From contig NC_081543.1 in NCBI RefSeq assembly GCF_901000735.1, positions 26,927,515-26,991,514 on the forward strand: a DNA stretch of 64,000 nt. The letters are read 5' to 3'. Numbering within the stretch: the first letter of the stretch is position 1; every line of letters starts with the position of its first letter. This document shows, in pieces, positions 1 to 10,959 of this stretch. The notes beneath the pieces are model-generated. The model had not been told where the DNA came from and did no database searches. It worked only from the letters and a program-made list of their open reading frames with translations. Made by a program: the position numbers and the translations under genes. This stretch comes from Corylus avellana (Eukaryota > Streptophyta > Magnoliopsida > Fagales > Betulaceae).

Positions 1-1373
1 GAATAAAAAAGACAAAAAGGTCGTTCAACCATAATAAGTTGGAGAAAAAGAGAGAGTAGGGCATGCTTGTGCACCAAAAGAAACATTCACCACATGGGCA
101 GTGAATCACAGAATAAAAGCCAAAAGTAACATAGCGAAATCCAATATATTGTGGAACTAAAAGCTGGCTAGGGCTCCTGTAGAGAGGTTCATGCTCTTTT
201 GGTGCCTTTTTTGCTTTAGTTACCGTTTTTTGTGACACATTTTTTTTTTTTTTAACTTTGTCCAAGATATAGAAGACCTGGTCTTTTTTAGGCCAATTTT
301 CTATTTTTTTGGTTATATTTTTTACATTACATTTTCAATTTGAGACTGTTGAGAAATTCACCTCGTTTTCGGCTTTCTGATTCCTTGTACCCCATTCTCC
401 AATTTGCTTAGAAAAAAGGTTGGTAGTGAGGTTTGATGTTGAAAGCAACATAACCATTTTGGGAACATGAGGGAAGGCAATAGGAATAGTTTAAAGGCAA
501 TGTAGAGAGGTGAAGGCAGTGAACAAGCACCCCCACCAGCACCACTCATGGGCGCTAGGTTTAGTGGGTTTTGCACCATTTTTGGATTGATACCAATGGT
601 TCCTCTCATATTCAACTCAATACATAATCTAGAAAACCCACCAATGACGTGAAGGCATATAGTGCCACCAATTATCACTTTTTTTATACAACGCCACGTT
701 GGTCGATGATCATATACAAGGTATATATTCAATACTTTTTCAATAACTTTATGAAAATGAATAAATTTATATTTTAGTGTTGAGATGTAAGTGTTATAGA
801 CTCATAGATTGCTACATCAGCTTGTAAACATGAGAAGTGACATAGGAACCATCATGTAAGTTTGTAAGGGACTTATAATAAAAGTTGTAATATTTCTAAC
901 AACACTATGTTTTAGTTGGAAGAAATTTTCTCTTAATTGGGTTAGGAGTCCTTTATTCCGGTCTATAAAACTGTAATGTGTGTCTCCTGAGCATGTGAAA
1001 AGTATATATTTTTTGAATAATTATATTAAAAGAATTTATAAACTGGGTGGGAAAAAATTTTCCCAACTCAGTAAAGCAAAGTGAATAGTGCAATGGATGA
1101 TAATGATGTGAACTGTCCGTTTTAACGTTTATGTGGTTGTGATTTGGTCTTGATTGAGTGGAGAAACACGAATTGGCAGCATACCTACCTTGGTTAGTCA
1201 ATGAATATGGTTCTAACGCAAGTCATAACAAAATTGGAAAGTACTTTTCCATAAAAGTCATTTTCACACACCCAAATTACTATTATACAATTGAATATGC
1301 AAGATTAATGCCTTTTGTTTACCAAATCACAAAATAAAGACCAACCCATTTCTAGAATTGACTATCATAAGAA
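1..1373. other. Intergenic, no gene recognised
   Basis: AT-rich sequence downstream of the beta-carotene hydroxylase gene, with a T tract near 241-254. The open frames here (for example 358-732 and 953-1201, minus) have no recognisable domain and an ordinary non-coding composition. The stretch around 840-985 looks like a decayed retrotransposon LTR, but I could not find its ends. Confidence 0.6.
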
Positions 1374-3263
1374 CTAAGAACCTTTGGATTGCTTGATCCT
1401 TCGTTGGATTTCATTTTCCAACTCTTCCATTCCCCCAACTTCTTCTACTTCCTGCAAAAGCATTCATGCAAGATATTTGATGACAGAAACACAAAAAGAA
1501 ATTAATCAAATTCATTAGAATTTAGAAAGTGAGCTTACCTTTGGGCCCAAGAACAACCCATATGGCACCCCATCAAATCTATCAGAGTGATGAAGCTATT
1601 TTTTCAAAAAAAGAAAAAAAAAAAGTTAATTAAACAACAATTTTTCAATGAGTCATATCCTTCTCTTTTAACTCACTAATTTTGTTTGGTATTTAACGTA
1701 AGCCAAACAGAAACTAAGAAGAAAAGCAATGATGATGAAAAGATGAATATGATTACTTGGTGAGCTGCAGCAACTCTTCGTAAATAAGGAACATTTGCGA
1801 TGGGCCCTACTGGAAATCGACGGTGGACAAGTCCATCATGCACAAACATGTAGGCCATCCCAAACACTGTGATCCCTAGACCCTGTTTTTAACATGAAAT
1901 TAATTTAAAAATACAAAAAAAAAAAATGATAATTTAACACAAATAAAAAAACATGTCAAGTACATTAACTTTTCGTAATTAATAAGGAAAAGTAGTAAGG
2001 GCTGGGGCCAATAAGATCTGGCCATGTCACCGGTGTTAGATCCTGTGATCACTGAAGTGTGTAAAAGCCATGAAAACGACGTCGTTGGAAGTGAGAAACT
2101 TACCGCACCGAAGCAGAGTCCTGGAATTACATCCTTGTTAGAGAACCCATAAGCAAGAAGAATAATCGCTGGGATAGCGTTGATGATGGCGAAAACATCG
2201 TTGACTTCAAAGGGACCCTTTCTGGGTTGGTGATGGGACTGCAGTAAAAGACGGTCAAGATCAACTACACAAATTACTAGCCCTTTTGTACATTATTAAA
2301 AAAAAAAAAAAAAAAGGGGTTACTACCCCTTTTACTTTTTTTATCATAAATTTCTTATAAATTCACCAAACAATTTATGTGAAACATCACTTGTCATGTA
2401 TATTGTCACGTCAGTTTGTAATATTTACGAAAAAAAAAAAAAAAAAAAAAGATTAGAATTCAAAGTATATAACCGACCTCGTGCATATTCCACAATGAAG
2501 CGTGCCAGAGCACCCTGTGAGCCCACCTAGCCCAGAATTCCATTCCCACCTGAAAATCATTGACACCCAAAAAGTGATTGTTTAAGAGAAGCGTTTGGGA
2601 TGTTTCAAATTTTGTTATGAAAAAAAATGAGGTTGATTAATTAATATTAAGACAAAAGATTTTCTGGGAATGAGAAAATGAAAGAATCTGACTTACAGCA
2701 GCGCCTACAGAGAGAGCAAATGTGCAGAACATTTCCAAAAGTGGAAATTCTCCACCCTGTTCATCAAATGTAAACAAGTTCCATATTGAGAGAACAAAAA
2801 CGGAGAGAAAAGGAAAAAGAAAAAGAAAAAGAAGATGGGTTTAATTGATAGAGAATCGTGATTCGTGTACCTCCATTTGCCAAGAAAATCTGTAATAAAC
2901 AGATATGGCGGCCATGGAAGTGACTCCGAGACTGGACATGATTGCAGCGACAAGATAAGTATATCTTTCGAATCTTTTCCTTTCTAATCTCTCTTCCCCA
3001 CGTGAGGCGCCTGTGATCTGATTGTTTATAGCGTCGCCGGATTTCAGAGTGTCAATTTCTTCGTCAACTTTGATAACATCCTCTGCTTTCTTCTCCATAA
3101 CCAAGCGTACTCTCAAGGTCTTGTTTTTCCTAGAGGTAGAAGAAATTCCACATATTTTTGGCGAGCAGGAGATTGAATTGGAAAAGCGTGTCGGAATCTG
3201 GTGAGTTTTTTGTTTGAAACAGTGCGTTGATGCGCTTGAAGTAATCGAAACTCCAGTCGCCAT
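1374..3263 (-). CDS. BCH (CHYB): Beta-carotene 3-hydroxylase (non-haem di-iron), chloroplastic
   Basis: Hydroxylates the beta-rings of beta-carotene to give beta-cryptoxanthin and zeaxanthin, in plastid membranes (xanthophyll pathway). Seven exons with GT-AG borders: 3263-2871, 2756-2697, 2549-2478, 2238-2104, 1882-1757, 1595-1539, 1451-1374. They join in frame, all at phase 0, to 921 nt, or 306 residues plus stop, the usual family length. Residues 1 to about 55 are Ser/Thr-rich and basic, as in a transit peptide. The conserved block ERYTYLVAAIMSSLGVTSMA precedes the first membrane segment. All four histidine clusters of the fatty-acid-hydroxylase superfamily are present: HRVLWH (162-167), HESHH (174-178), HDGLVH (235-240) and HQLHH (261-265). 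No break or missing ligand was seen, so the gene looks functional. The start is the first ATG after a purine/pyrimidine-rich leader. The family assignment is firm; the paralogue number is not known. Confidence 0.96.
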
Positions 3264-3296
3264 GGCGTTTCTGTTCCAAAACAGAGCACAAGCTTC

Positions 3297-3397
3297 AGAG
3301 AGAGAGAGAGAGAGAGAAAACCCTGAAATTGAATGAAGAAAAAAAAAAATGGTGGGGAGCTTAGCAATGGAGTGACGTGTATATATATATATATAAA
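3297..3397 (-). promoter_or_regulatory. Putative core promoter and leader of the beta-carotene hydroxylase gene
   Basis: A long TATA tract (3380-3397) lies about 120 bp upstream of the start codon. An ACGT-core motif (CACGTCAC on the minus strand, about 3372-3379) sits next to it, and a GA/CT microsatellite (3297-3317) lies in the probable 5' leader. The ACGT core is the type bound by bZIP factors, but a role here is inference. Confidence 0.5.
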
Positions 3398-3399
3398 TC

Positions 3400-5155
3400 G
3401 TTCATGGCCAGCTTCTGCAAAAGGTTACAGTTTATACACGCAAATGCAGACGCATGGGGAGCTGCCATTTTACAAACAGGCCCTTCCGCTTTTGGACTGC
3501 CATGGTGTCCAGGGATGAATGAATCTTTCCTTTTTGGTTTTGTTTTTTGTGTTTTTGCAAATGTTTTTAATATCCCGAGAGTAAGGACGCATGTATGGGG
3601 GTGGTGTTATGACGTTGATTTTTGGGAAAACTATGGGAATGAGACGTAAGGGGAAATGCAGGCCAAAAATATCTGAATGAGTAAAAGACATTACTTGGAA
3701 GCAAATGTTTGCCAGAACAGGAAAGCCATGATCTCCTTAAAACAAGTGGATACAAGTCAAACATGTTCATCTAAAAAATTATTCTTTTTAAGAAGTACCG
3801 AGGAATTCTAAAAGTCTTTTTTTTTTTTTTTTTTTTTTTTTTAATCATGTGATTTTTAAAATTATTGTTTGATCAAAATTTAATAATAATAAATTACAAT
3901 CCTAATGGTAATTTTAAAAGCCACATCATTTTTAGAGTAACACAAGAGTGACTTCTATCATTACTTAGAAATAACTCCTATTCCTTATTTGAGTCGGTTT
4001 GGTTGTGTGATTTTGGGTACCAAATATACATTTTTTAATGAAAATTTGAGTGAATTTGGCATTGCAATTTCATAGGTCAAACACGCATTTTTAAACAAAA
4101 TAATAAGAAAAAATGTGTTTGGGAGTTCGTTTAAAATAAATGGTAGCCTGAAAAGTGAAGAATCTACTACTTTTAAACCGCAGATAAAAAAGTGCATTTT
4201 TAAAGCACAAGACTTTATAGGTTGAACATCTATTTTAAAGAAAGATTTGCAACTTTACTATACACTTATTGCGTTTTTATTAACTGTGTTTAAAAACGCT
4301 ATTTCTTTATTTAAGTTGCATGCTTTGAAACCATTAAACGAAATGCATACAAAACAAAATATTGTTTTTGTAAACTACGTTTTGAAATTGTTATTTTTTA
4401 AAACAAAATCTCTCTCTCTTCATGTCGTTTTTTTTCTTCCTATTTTTTTAAACAAAATCTCTCCTATTTTGAAGTTTGGGTAAATTATATTTTATCCTTT
4501 CAATCTACTATCCCAATTGCACTTATTCATTAAACAACCGAATCACCACAACTCAAATCTTCATGTGGTTTTGAAATTGTTAGATTTGGCCATTACTTTG
4601 AATATAAAACATCATGCATAAACATGTCAAATAAAACAAGACTACATCCAACTTAACTACTATTCATCATCAGTTGGATGCTCTTCAGGAACAACTCACA
4701 GCATGGACTTTCCCCATTGATAAGGAAGACCCAAAACAACAACATTACAAATTTAAAATCAGTTTCCTCTATAAGGCTTCGATTGAAAAAAAAAAAAAAA
4801 AATAGAAATGCAAAACATAAAAAAATATAAAATCAGTCTAAATGCAACACATTAAAAAATGGATGTTAATGGCAACCGATTTACAGCACACCATGAAGCC
4901 AAATTAGCACCCCTACAAGTATAAATTATGAAACAATTAAATGTAAAATATAATGACAATTGTATTGTAAGTAAAATATGATGAGAATTCAAAAAATTAA
5001 TAACCTTAGTTCCTAACAAACTTCTATGCGAGAGATATTCACTCCTTGAATTTGAAGGTTGAGTTTGAGGCCCATCTACAATAGACAAAATTTGAGTTAA
5101 ATGAAATAAAATAATTAATGAAAAATAAGTTTCAACTAATTTATAAACATTTACC
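3400..5155. other. Intergenic, AT-rich; possible 3' exons of the hAT gene
   Basis: Contains a poly-T run (about 3818-3842) and a sequence with the flavour of a decayed MITE (about 3990-4330). On the minus strand after the hAT stop there are splice-like signals near 5077 and 4914 and short open stretches to about 4852. The hAT transcript may therefore have further small exons, but no splice model read cleanly. No other gene is seen. Confidence 0.4.
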
Positions 5156-7252
5156 TTACTCATCGTAGCTTTCCACAAATTCCTCCAACTCCCGAATGTC
5201 AATTGGTTTCTTCCTTATCCAATTTTGTGTGCAAATTAAGGCCTCAACAGTAAGTGGAGACAATGAACTCCTAAAAGGATCTAATACACGTTCCTCGGTG
5301 CTAAATTTGGACTCAGAGGCAACAGTGGAAATGGGGATGGCTAATACATCACGGGCTATCTCTGCAAGAATAGGATATTTGGGCGTGTTAATCTTCCACC
5401 AAGCTAAAACATCAAACTCCTTTGTTGTTGCTTCACACCTATCCAACAAATACCTATCCACCTCTGATCTATAATCCAAATCATTCTCTTCCGCAAGATG
5501 TTGGGAGAACAATGAATTAAATTTATCCATAGCATTTTCTGAGTCGTCATCAACAACATTCGAGGAAGTAGCATTTAAACTTCCTATTGCCACATCAAAT
5601 CGAGACACCACACTCCCATAAAACTTACTATATTGTTCAATTAAACGATTTAGAAGGTGTCTCACCTTTGCCTCTATTTGATCTGCCCACTCTGGCCCAT
5701 TGCATCTTTTCAACCAAAATACCAAAGCCTTCATCTTGTAGCGTGGATCAACAACAAAAGCTACATATAACATTAAGTTGATCCTATCTATACTCCCCCA
5801 ATACTTCTCATACTTACTTCTCATATTAATAGCCACAACACTCATTACAGGATCAGAACTGAGACAACCATCATTCAAGGTATCTTGAATAATACAAAGT
5901 TGTTTGAAATATAAATTGGAGGTAACATAATTTGAACCAGAAATGTTCAATGTGGCATCATAAAAGGTTTTCAAAAACTTCACAAATACCCTAGCATTTT
6001 CCCAGTCAAGAAATCCAGGAACAACCAAATGTTCATCCTCCTTCCCCATTAGCTCAAATGCTCTTTGGTACTTTTCAGCAATACTTAGCATTAAGTATGT
6101 TGAGTTCCATTTAGTGGGAACATCTAGACACACCATCTTCTTACACTGGATATTGTTTCGTTCTATACAATCCTTAAACTTTGCCATCCTCGTTGGTGAA
6201 GACCTCACATATCTCACTGCATTCCTAACATTACAAATAGAATCATTTAAGTCTTTCAAACCATCATTTACAACAAGATTCAAAATATGAGCAGCACACC
6301 GCATGTGAAGAAACTCACCTCCCAAAACTGTAGAATTCTTATCCTTCATCTTTCTTCTCATATATTCAATACCCACATCATTTGAGGATGCATTATTAAC
6401 TGTAATTGTGAAAATACTATCAAGCCCCCACTCTATCAATGTAGTCTCCAACACTCTTCCAGTAGTGTCACCCTTATGATTAGGAACTAGGCAAAACTTA
6501 AGGATTTTCTTATGCATTATCCAATCACAATCTATGAAATGAGCAGTAACACACATGTAATTCAAATTTTGCAGGGATGTCCATGTATCGGTAGTGAGGC
6601 AAACCCTTTGAGCACTCAACAAAGTCTTCAACTTAAGCTTCTCTTCCATGTATAATTTCATGCAATCTCTTTGAACAGTAACACGACATGGCACTTTGAA
6701 CCTAGGTTCCAATTCATTAACAAATTCTTTAAACCCCTCAGTCTCCACATGCCTAAAAGGCAATTCACATTTGATCAAATATTGAACAAGTAAACCCCTT
6801 ACATTGTCTGGATCAAACTTCATAAATCGCATTTGGGGGCTACGTGTGCCGTCTGTTGCCTTCTTAAGTGACATTTGCATCAAGGTTTGATTTTTGGAGA
6901 GTTTCGATTTCTTAAGTGGAGAGTTTGGACAGTTAAACTGTAGGTGGGTCATCATGGCTGAAGTGCCATTTCTTCTATGGTGACACCCAATCAGTCTATT
7001 GCAATGATTGCACATAGCTTTAGGGTTCTCCTTGTCAATTGGTTCCACTTTTTTAAAATGACACCATACAATAGACTGATTAACAGGTGGTTTTTTGGTT
7101 TGTTTCTTTTGTAGTGGAAGGGAAGGTGTGAGGATTTGAGCATTTTTTATGGAGGAAGGTGTTCCATTATTGTCCTCTTCCACAAGAACAGGGGCAGGGC
7201 TACCTGTGAGCGTCAAACTCATACCATTTGTGCCATTAAGAGTGTCCTCCAT
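5156..7252 (-). CDS. hAT-family transposase, zinc finger BED / RICESLEEPER-like, intact ORF
   Basis: Uninterrupted 698-residue ORF. Order of parts: low-complexity N-terminus; BED zinc finger at about 60-110 with C81, C84, H103 and C108 as likely zinc ligands; hAT catalytic RNase H-like region with the conserved stretch VCLTTDTWTSLQNLNYMCVT and the motif CAAHILNLVVNDGL; plant hAT-like RNase-H-fold region; and the C-terminal dimerisation domain (about 595-685) with WWKINTPKYPILAEIARDVL and ASESKFSTEERVLDPFRSSL. The length is typical of plant RICESLEEPER/DAYSLEEPER proteins. Minus-strand AACAG lies just before the ATG, so a 5' leader intron is possible. I did not find terminal inverted repeats or an 8-bp target duplication. 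It may be a recently active transposon or a retained, domesticated transposase. A nuclear DNA-binding role is inferred from the family. Confidence 0.9.
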   Translation of the reverse strand: MEDTLNGTNGMSLTLTGSPAPVLVEEDNNGTPSSIKNAQILTPSLPLQKKQTKKPPVNQSIVWCHFKKVEPIDKENPKAMCNHCNRLIGCHHRRNGTSAMMTHLQFNCPNSPLKKSKLSKNQTLMQMSLKKATDGTRSPQMRFMKFDPDNVRGLLVQYLIKCELPFRHVETEGFKEFVNELEPRFKVPCRVTVQRDCMKLYMEEKLKLKTLLSAQRVCLTTDTWTSLQNLNYMCVTAHFIDCDWIMHKKILKFCLVPNHKGDTTGRVLETTLIEWGLDSIFTITVNNASSNDVGIEYMRRKMKDKNSTVLGGEFLHMRCAAHILNLVVNDGLKDLNDSICNVRNAVRYVRSSPTRMAKFKDCIERNNIQCKKMVCLDVPTKWNSTYLMLSIAEKYQRAFELMGKEDEHLVVPGFLDWENARVFVKFLKTFYDATLNISGSNYVTSNLYFKQLCIIQDTLNDGCLSSDPVMSVVAINMRSKYEKYWGSIDRINLMLYVAFVVDPRYKMKALVFWLKRCNGPEWADQIEAKVRHLLNRLIEQYSKFYGSVVSRFDVAIGSLNATSSNVVDDDSENAMDKFNSLFSQHLAEENDLDYRSEVDRYLLDRCEATTKEFDVLAWWKINTPKYPILAEIARDVLAIPISTVASESKFSTEERVLDPFRSSLSPLTVEALICTQNWIRKKPIDIRELEEFVESYDE

Positions 7253-8070
7253 CTGTTATTAAACAAATAATAAATTGTATTTAACTACCAGTAGAAAAAA
7301 TTAATAAAATAATAATGAACAACAGCATTACTTCCTTAGGAACCTCAACCCCACAAAGCATTGTTCAACAAGCATCTCAAGGTAGTCATGTTAAGAGGTA
7401 AATTTGTACTTGGTCTTAACTTCTTTGTAATTATCATATTGATAGTACAAAAAAATAACTCTTTATAAATGAAACTCATCTCCTAGTAGATAAAGTGAGG
7501 AGAACAATTATTACAATTACAATAAAACTTCAAGTAGGGATTCATGAATAGATTATGCAACAACAAGATTTTTAACTCAAAACTATTCTAGTAAGCAGAA
7601 GGACAAGAACAACTAAATAAACCTCAACATTTCACTTTTCTTTGATTTATGGCTTCTATTTTGAATAAAAAGAACAAACACTAATTTCTTTCACTTAAAA
7701 GTGGAAAACTTACTCACCAATGGTCAATCACAATGGTCTTTGCGTTTGGCTCCAAGTTTACTTCAAATGCTCCGAATCAAACTACAAATTCCATCAAAAT
7801 CAATATTCACCATCTCTCTATCATTTTCTTAGGTACCAAACAGAAAGAATTACTGTAAACATACATTAACTCTCTTTATTTTTCAACATGTAACCCCAAA
7901 TAAACCAACAACCCAAGAACAAAGCCAATTATAACAAAAACCCTAATAAGCTTATTAATAAAAATAAGTAAAAGGACAAGAATAACTAAATAAACCTCAA
8001 CATTAATTCACTTTTCTTTGATTTATGGCTTCTACTCCGAACCAAAAGAACTAACACTAAATTTCTTTCA
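7253..8070. repeat. Intergenic with diverged internal duplication
   Basis: A segment at about 7605-7700 (with cctcaacat and ttatggcttct) recurs, diverged, at about 7975-8075. Its continuation (7700-7810, starting actcaccaatgg) recurs at about 10460-10560, on the far side of the nested elements. The second copy of the duplication is thus interrupted by the 8080-10443 insertion. No gene is seen. Confidence 0.6.
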
Positions 8071-8987
8071 CTTAAAAGTGAGGGAAAAAAATACAAAATC
8101 ACTCCACGTGGTTACACCGATTTGCAATAAGCTCCTAGAGTCCTAGTGGTGTAAAAATGTTATGAGAGCTCCATGTGGTATGCAAAAATAATAATTAGGG
8201 GAAACTTTACTTTGGCCCCCTGAACTTCCAGCTGATTTTACAAACCCCCCTCTGAACTTTCAAATCTCTCACTTTGGACCTCTGAACTTTGATTTGTTCT
8301 CACTTTGGACCCCTCTGTTAGTTGTCAACGTTAAACTTAAACGGTTTGACTTTTTATACCCATTATACCCCTACATTAAAATTACACCGTTTTGGGCCCC
8401 AAAATTACAACACCCACCCAGTCCAAAACGACGTCGTTTTGGGCATTAAAATTATTATTATTTTTTTAAAAAAAAAAAAAGAAAAGGAAAGGCAAAATAT
8501 TATAAAAAAAAAAAAAAAAATCGGGGTGGCTCCCATGGCTGGTCTGGGGGTGGTTCGACCACCCCCATGGCCAAGAGGGTGGTTCGGCCACCCCCAAAAC
8601 GCCAAAAAAAGAAAAAAGAAAAAACAAAGGAATGGCTTTGGGGCTTTTGGGGGTGGTCTGGCCACCCCCAAAAGGCCAAACCCATTTTGTTTTTTTNNNN
8701 NNNNNNNNNNNNNNNNAAAGAAAAAAAAGAAGAAGGAATGGCTTTGGGGCTTTTGGGGGTGGTTCGGCCACCCCCAAAATCCGAAACCCATCCCAAAACC
8801 CATTTTGTTTTTATTTTATTTTTATTTTTATTTTTATTTTTTTTGGCCTTTTGGGAGTGGCCGGACCACCTCCTTGGCCATGGGGGTGGTCGAACCACCC
8901 CTAGACCGGCCATGGGGGTGGCTGGAGCCACCCCCTTGGCCAAAAATGGGGTGGTTCGGCCACCCCATTTTGGCCAAGGGGTGGATG
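8022..8987 (+). repeat. Pre-gap copy of an overlap repeat (pair with 9008-9838)
   Basis: The sequence from 8022 to the last base before the 8988-9007 gap matches 9008-9838 with scattered mismatches and indels (for example ttagggga versus ttaggaga). The match starts at the first base after the gap and ends with the last bases before it, as expected for two unmerged overlapping contigs. Confidence 0.8.
8697..8716. other. Assembly gap, 20 N
   Basis: Run of N inside a homopolymer and hairpin-rich stretch. Similar text flanks it on both sides (gaatggctttggggc at about 8631 and 8731). Confidence 0.99.
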
Positions 8988-9007
8988 NNNNNNNNNNNNN
9001 NNNNNNN
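8988..9007. other. Assembly gap, 20 N
   Basis: Run of N. The contig after it restarts with sequence already seen from 8022. Confidence 0.99.
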
Positions 9008-9838
9008 TTTATGGCTTCTACTCCGAACCAAAAGAACTAACACTAAATTTCTTTCACTTAAAAGTGAGGGAAAAAAATGCAAAATCACTCCACGTGGTTA
9101 CACTGATTTGCAATAAGCTCCTAGAGTCCTAGTGGTGTAAAAATGTTATGAGAGCTCCATGTGGTATGCAAAAATAATAATTAGGAGAAACTTCACTTTA
9201 GCCCCCTGAACTTCCGGCCAATTTTACAAACTCCGCTTTGAACTTTCAAATCTCTCACTTTGGACTCTTGAACTTTGATTTGCTCTCACTTTGGACGCCA
9301 CTGTTAGTTGTCAATGTTAAACTTAAGCGGTTTGACTTTTTATACCCATTATACCCCCACATTAAAACTACACCGTTTTGGACCCCAAAACTACAACACC
9401 CACCCAGCACAAAACGACGTCGTTTTGGACATTAAAATTATTTTTTTTAAAAAAAAAAAAAAAAAGAAAAAGAAAAGAAAAGGCAAAATATTATTAAAAA
9501 AAAAAAAAAAATCAAACAACCCCATGGCCAAGAGGGTGGTCCAGCCACCCCCAAAAGGCCAAAAAAAAAAAGAAAAAAAAGAAGAAGGAATGGCTTTGGG
9601 GCTTTTGGGGGTGGTTCGGCCACCCCCAAAATCCGAAACCCATCCCAAAACCCATTTTGTTTTTATTTTATTTTTATTTTTATTTTTATTTTTTTTCTTT
9701 TTGGCCTTTTGGGAGTGGCCGATTCACCTCCCACAGTGTATTCTAACCACTTCCTTTAGATCGGCCATGGTATCGGGAGCCAAATTTCTTGGCCAAAAAA
9801 ATGGTGGACCTCACACCCCATTTTGGCTAAGGTGGATA
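9008..9838 (+). repeat. Post-gap copy of an overlap repeat (pair with 8022-8987)
   Basis: Begins tttatggcttctactcc like 8022, repeats the target duplication and left arm of the nested Mutator-like element, and reaches ttggctaaggtggat near 9838, the counterpart of the last bases before the gap. It is shorter than the other copy because it has fewer hairpin modules. Confidence 0.8.
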
Positions 9839-10959
9839 TTTCTCGCTTTTTTTTTTTTTTTCAATTTTTTAATATTTTTAATATTTAGCATTTTTTTTAA
9901 AAGAAAAAATATATATAATTTTAATGCCCAAAACGGTGTCGTTTTGGGCTGGGGTGGGTGTTGTAGTTTTGGGCATTTTTGGAATTTCAAGTGGGCTGGG
10001 TGGGGTATAATGGGCATAAAAAGTCAAACTGTTTGAATTTAACGTTGACAACTAACAAAGGGGTCCAAAGTGAGAGCAAATCAAAGTTTAGAGGTCCAAA
10101 GTGAGAGATTTAAAAGTTCAGAGGGAGTTTGTAAAATCGGCTGGAAGTTCAGGGGGCCAAAGTGAAGTTTCCCCTAATAATTAGGTCATTGTACCCAACT
10201 TCTGTATATTTTTGACGGAAATCGTCAAATGCTATATCAGCATCGAATAGATTATGATACGCATAAACCATAAGATGCGTTGGCTATTTGGCGGTTTTTG
10301 TCAAAAAAATTAGATAGAAGTTGGGTACAAGGACTATTTTTTTTTTTTTTTTGCATACCAAAGAGAACATTCAGAACATTTTTATATCACATGGAGCTTA
10401 TTGCAACTCAGTGTAACCATAGAGACTACTTTTACATTTTTTTCCTAAAAGTCAAAAACTCACTCACCAGTGCTCAGTCACAATGGTCTTCGCGTTTGAC
10501 TCCGAGTTTACTTCAAATGCTCCCAATCAAACTACAAATTCCATCAAAAGCACAACTTGGAATGTAAAACCAGGCTAACCCACATAATAAAATCAAACGA
10601 TTCCACCAAAAAATGACCCATTAACCCCCACCAAAGAACCAGAGACAAGCAAAATACACGAACAAAAATCACAAAGAATTTGCTAAAATGGATTAGTGGA
10701 GATCTCTTAATTTTTGAGGCAGGGAATTGAGAATTGAGAGTCAAGAATTGGGTTATTAATCACTTTCGTCTACCTATAAAACCGCTAATTGCACAACCTT
10801 AGGTGGTTAGCTACTTTTGCCATCTTCGCACCAAGGCGGCTATGCGATTCTTAGCAATTAATAATCGCCTGCTAGTGCACCCTTAAGTTAAATAATCTAG
10901 CAGGTGTTAGAATAACAATGAATAATTATTTGATCGTACTCTTTATTGTAGTGTGGTTG

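Larger units (their letters stand above)
8189..10183. mobile_element. Non-autonomous Mutator-like element with ~270-bp inverted repeats, nested
   Basis: Perfect 9-bp direct repeats taataatta lie at 8189-8197 and 10175-10183. The element proper begins ggggaaact (8198) and ends agtttcccc (10174). The inverted repeats run about 8198-8465 and 9905-10174 and share ctttggcccc, the palindrome AAAACGACGTCGTTTT (left arm, about 8426-8441; imperfect in the right arm) and the A/T tract that follows. The interior encodes no protein. It is made of poly-A/poly-T stretches alternating with GC-rich hairpin modules such as gggtggttcggccaccc. Two 20-N gaps and a repeated left arm (second start at 9184, with its own taataatta at 9175-9183) show that the interior is misassembled, so the true length is unknown. 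No transposase is present. Confidence 0.85.
8071..10452. mobile_element. Outer Mutator-type MITE interrupted by a second element
   Basis: The ends read gagggaaaaaaatac (from 8080) and, inverted, gaaaaaaatgtaaaag (from 10443). The flanks are cttaaaagt (8071-8079) and cctaaaagt (10444-10452), an 8/9 match that fits the 9-bp target duplication of Mutator-like elements. The element is split by the insertion at 8198-10174. Its ends resemble the MITEs at 18702 and 52900. The exact terminal base is uncertain by a few positions. Confidence 0.6.

Noticed and set aside
358..732. 124-codon minus-strand frame
   Set aside because: No recognisable domain, ordinary AT-rich non-coding composition and no splice context.
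2073..2088. aacgacgtcgtt palindrome in BCH intron 4, shared with the Mutator-like element arms
   Set aside because: Only 12-14 bases and no further similarity around it; probably chance.
4906..4914. cacccct as a hAT terminal repeat
   Set aside because: Wrong orientation for an element extending to the right; on the minus strand it reads better as a splice acceptor (ttgtag/gggtg).
8322..9116. 264-codon plus-strand frame and its shadows
   Set aside because: Translation of hairpin modules, homopolymers and N; Lys/Pro/Gly low complexity with no biological sense.
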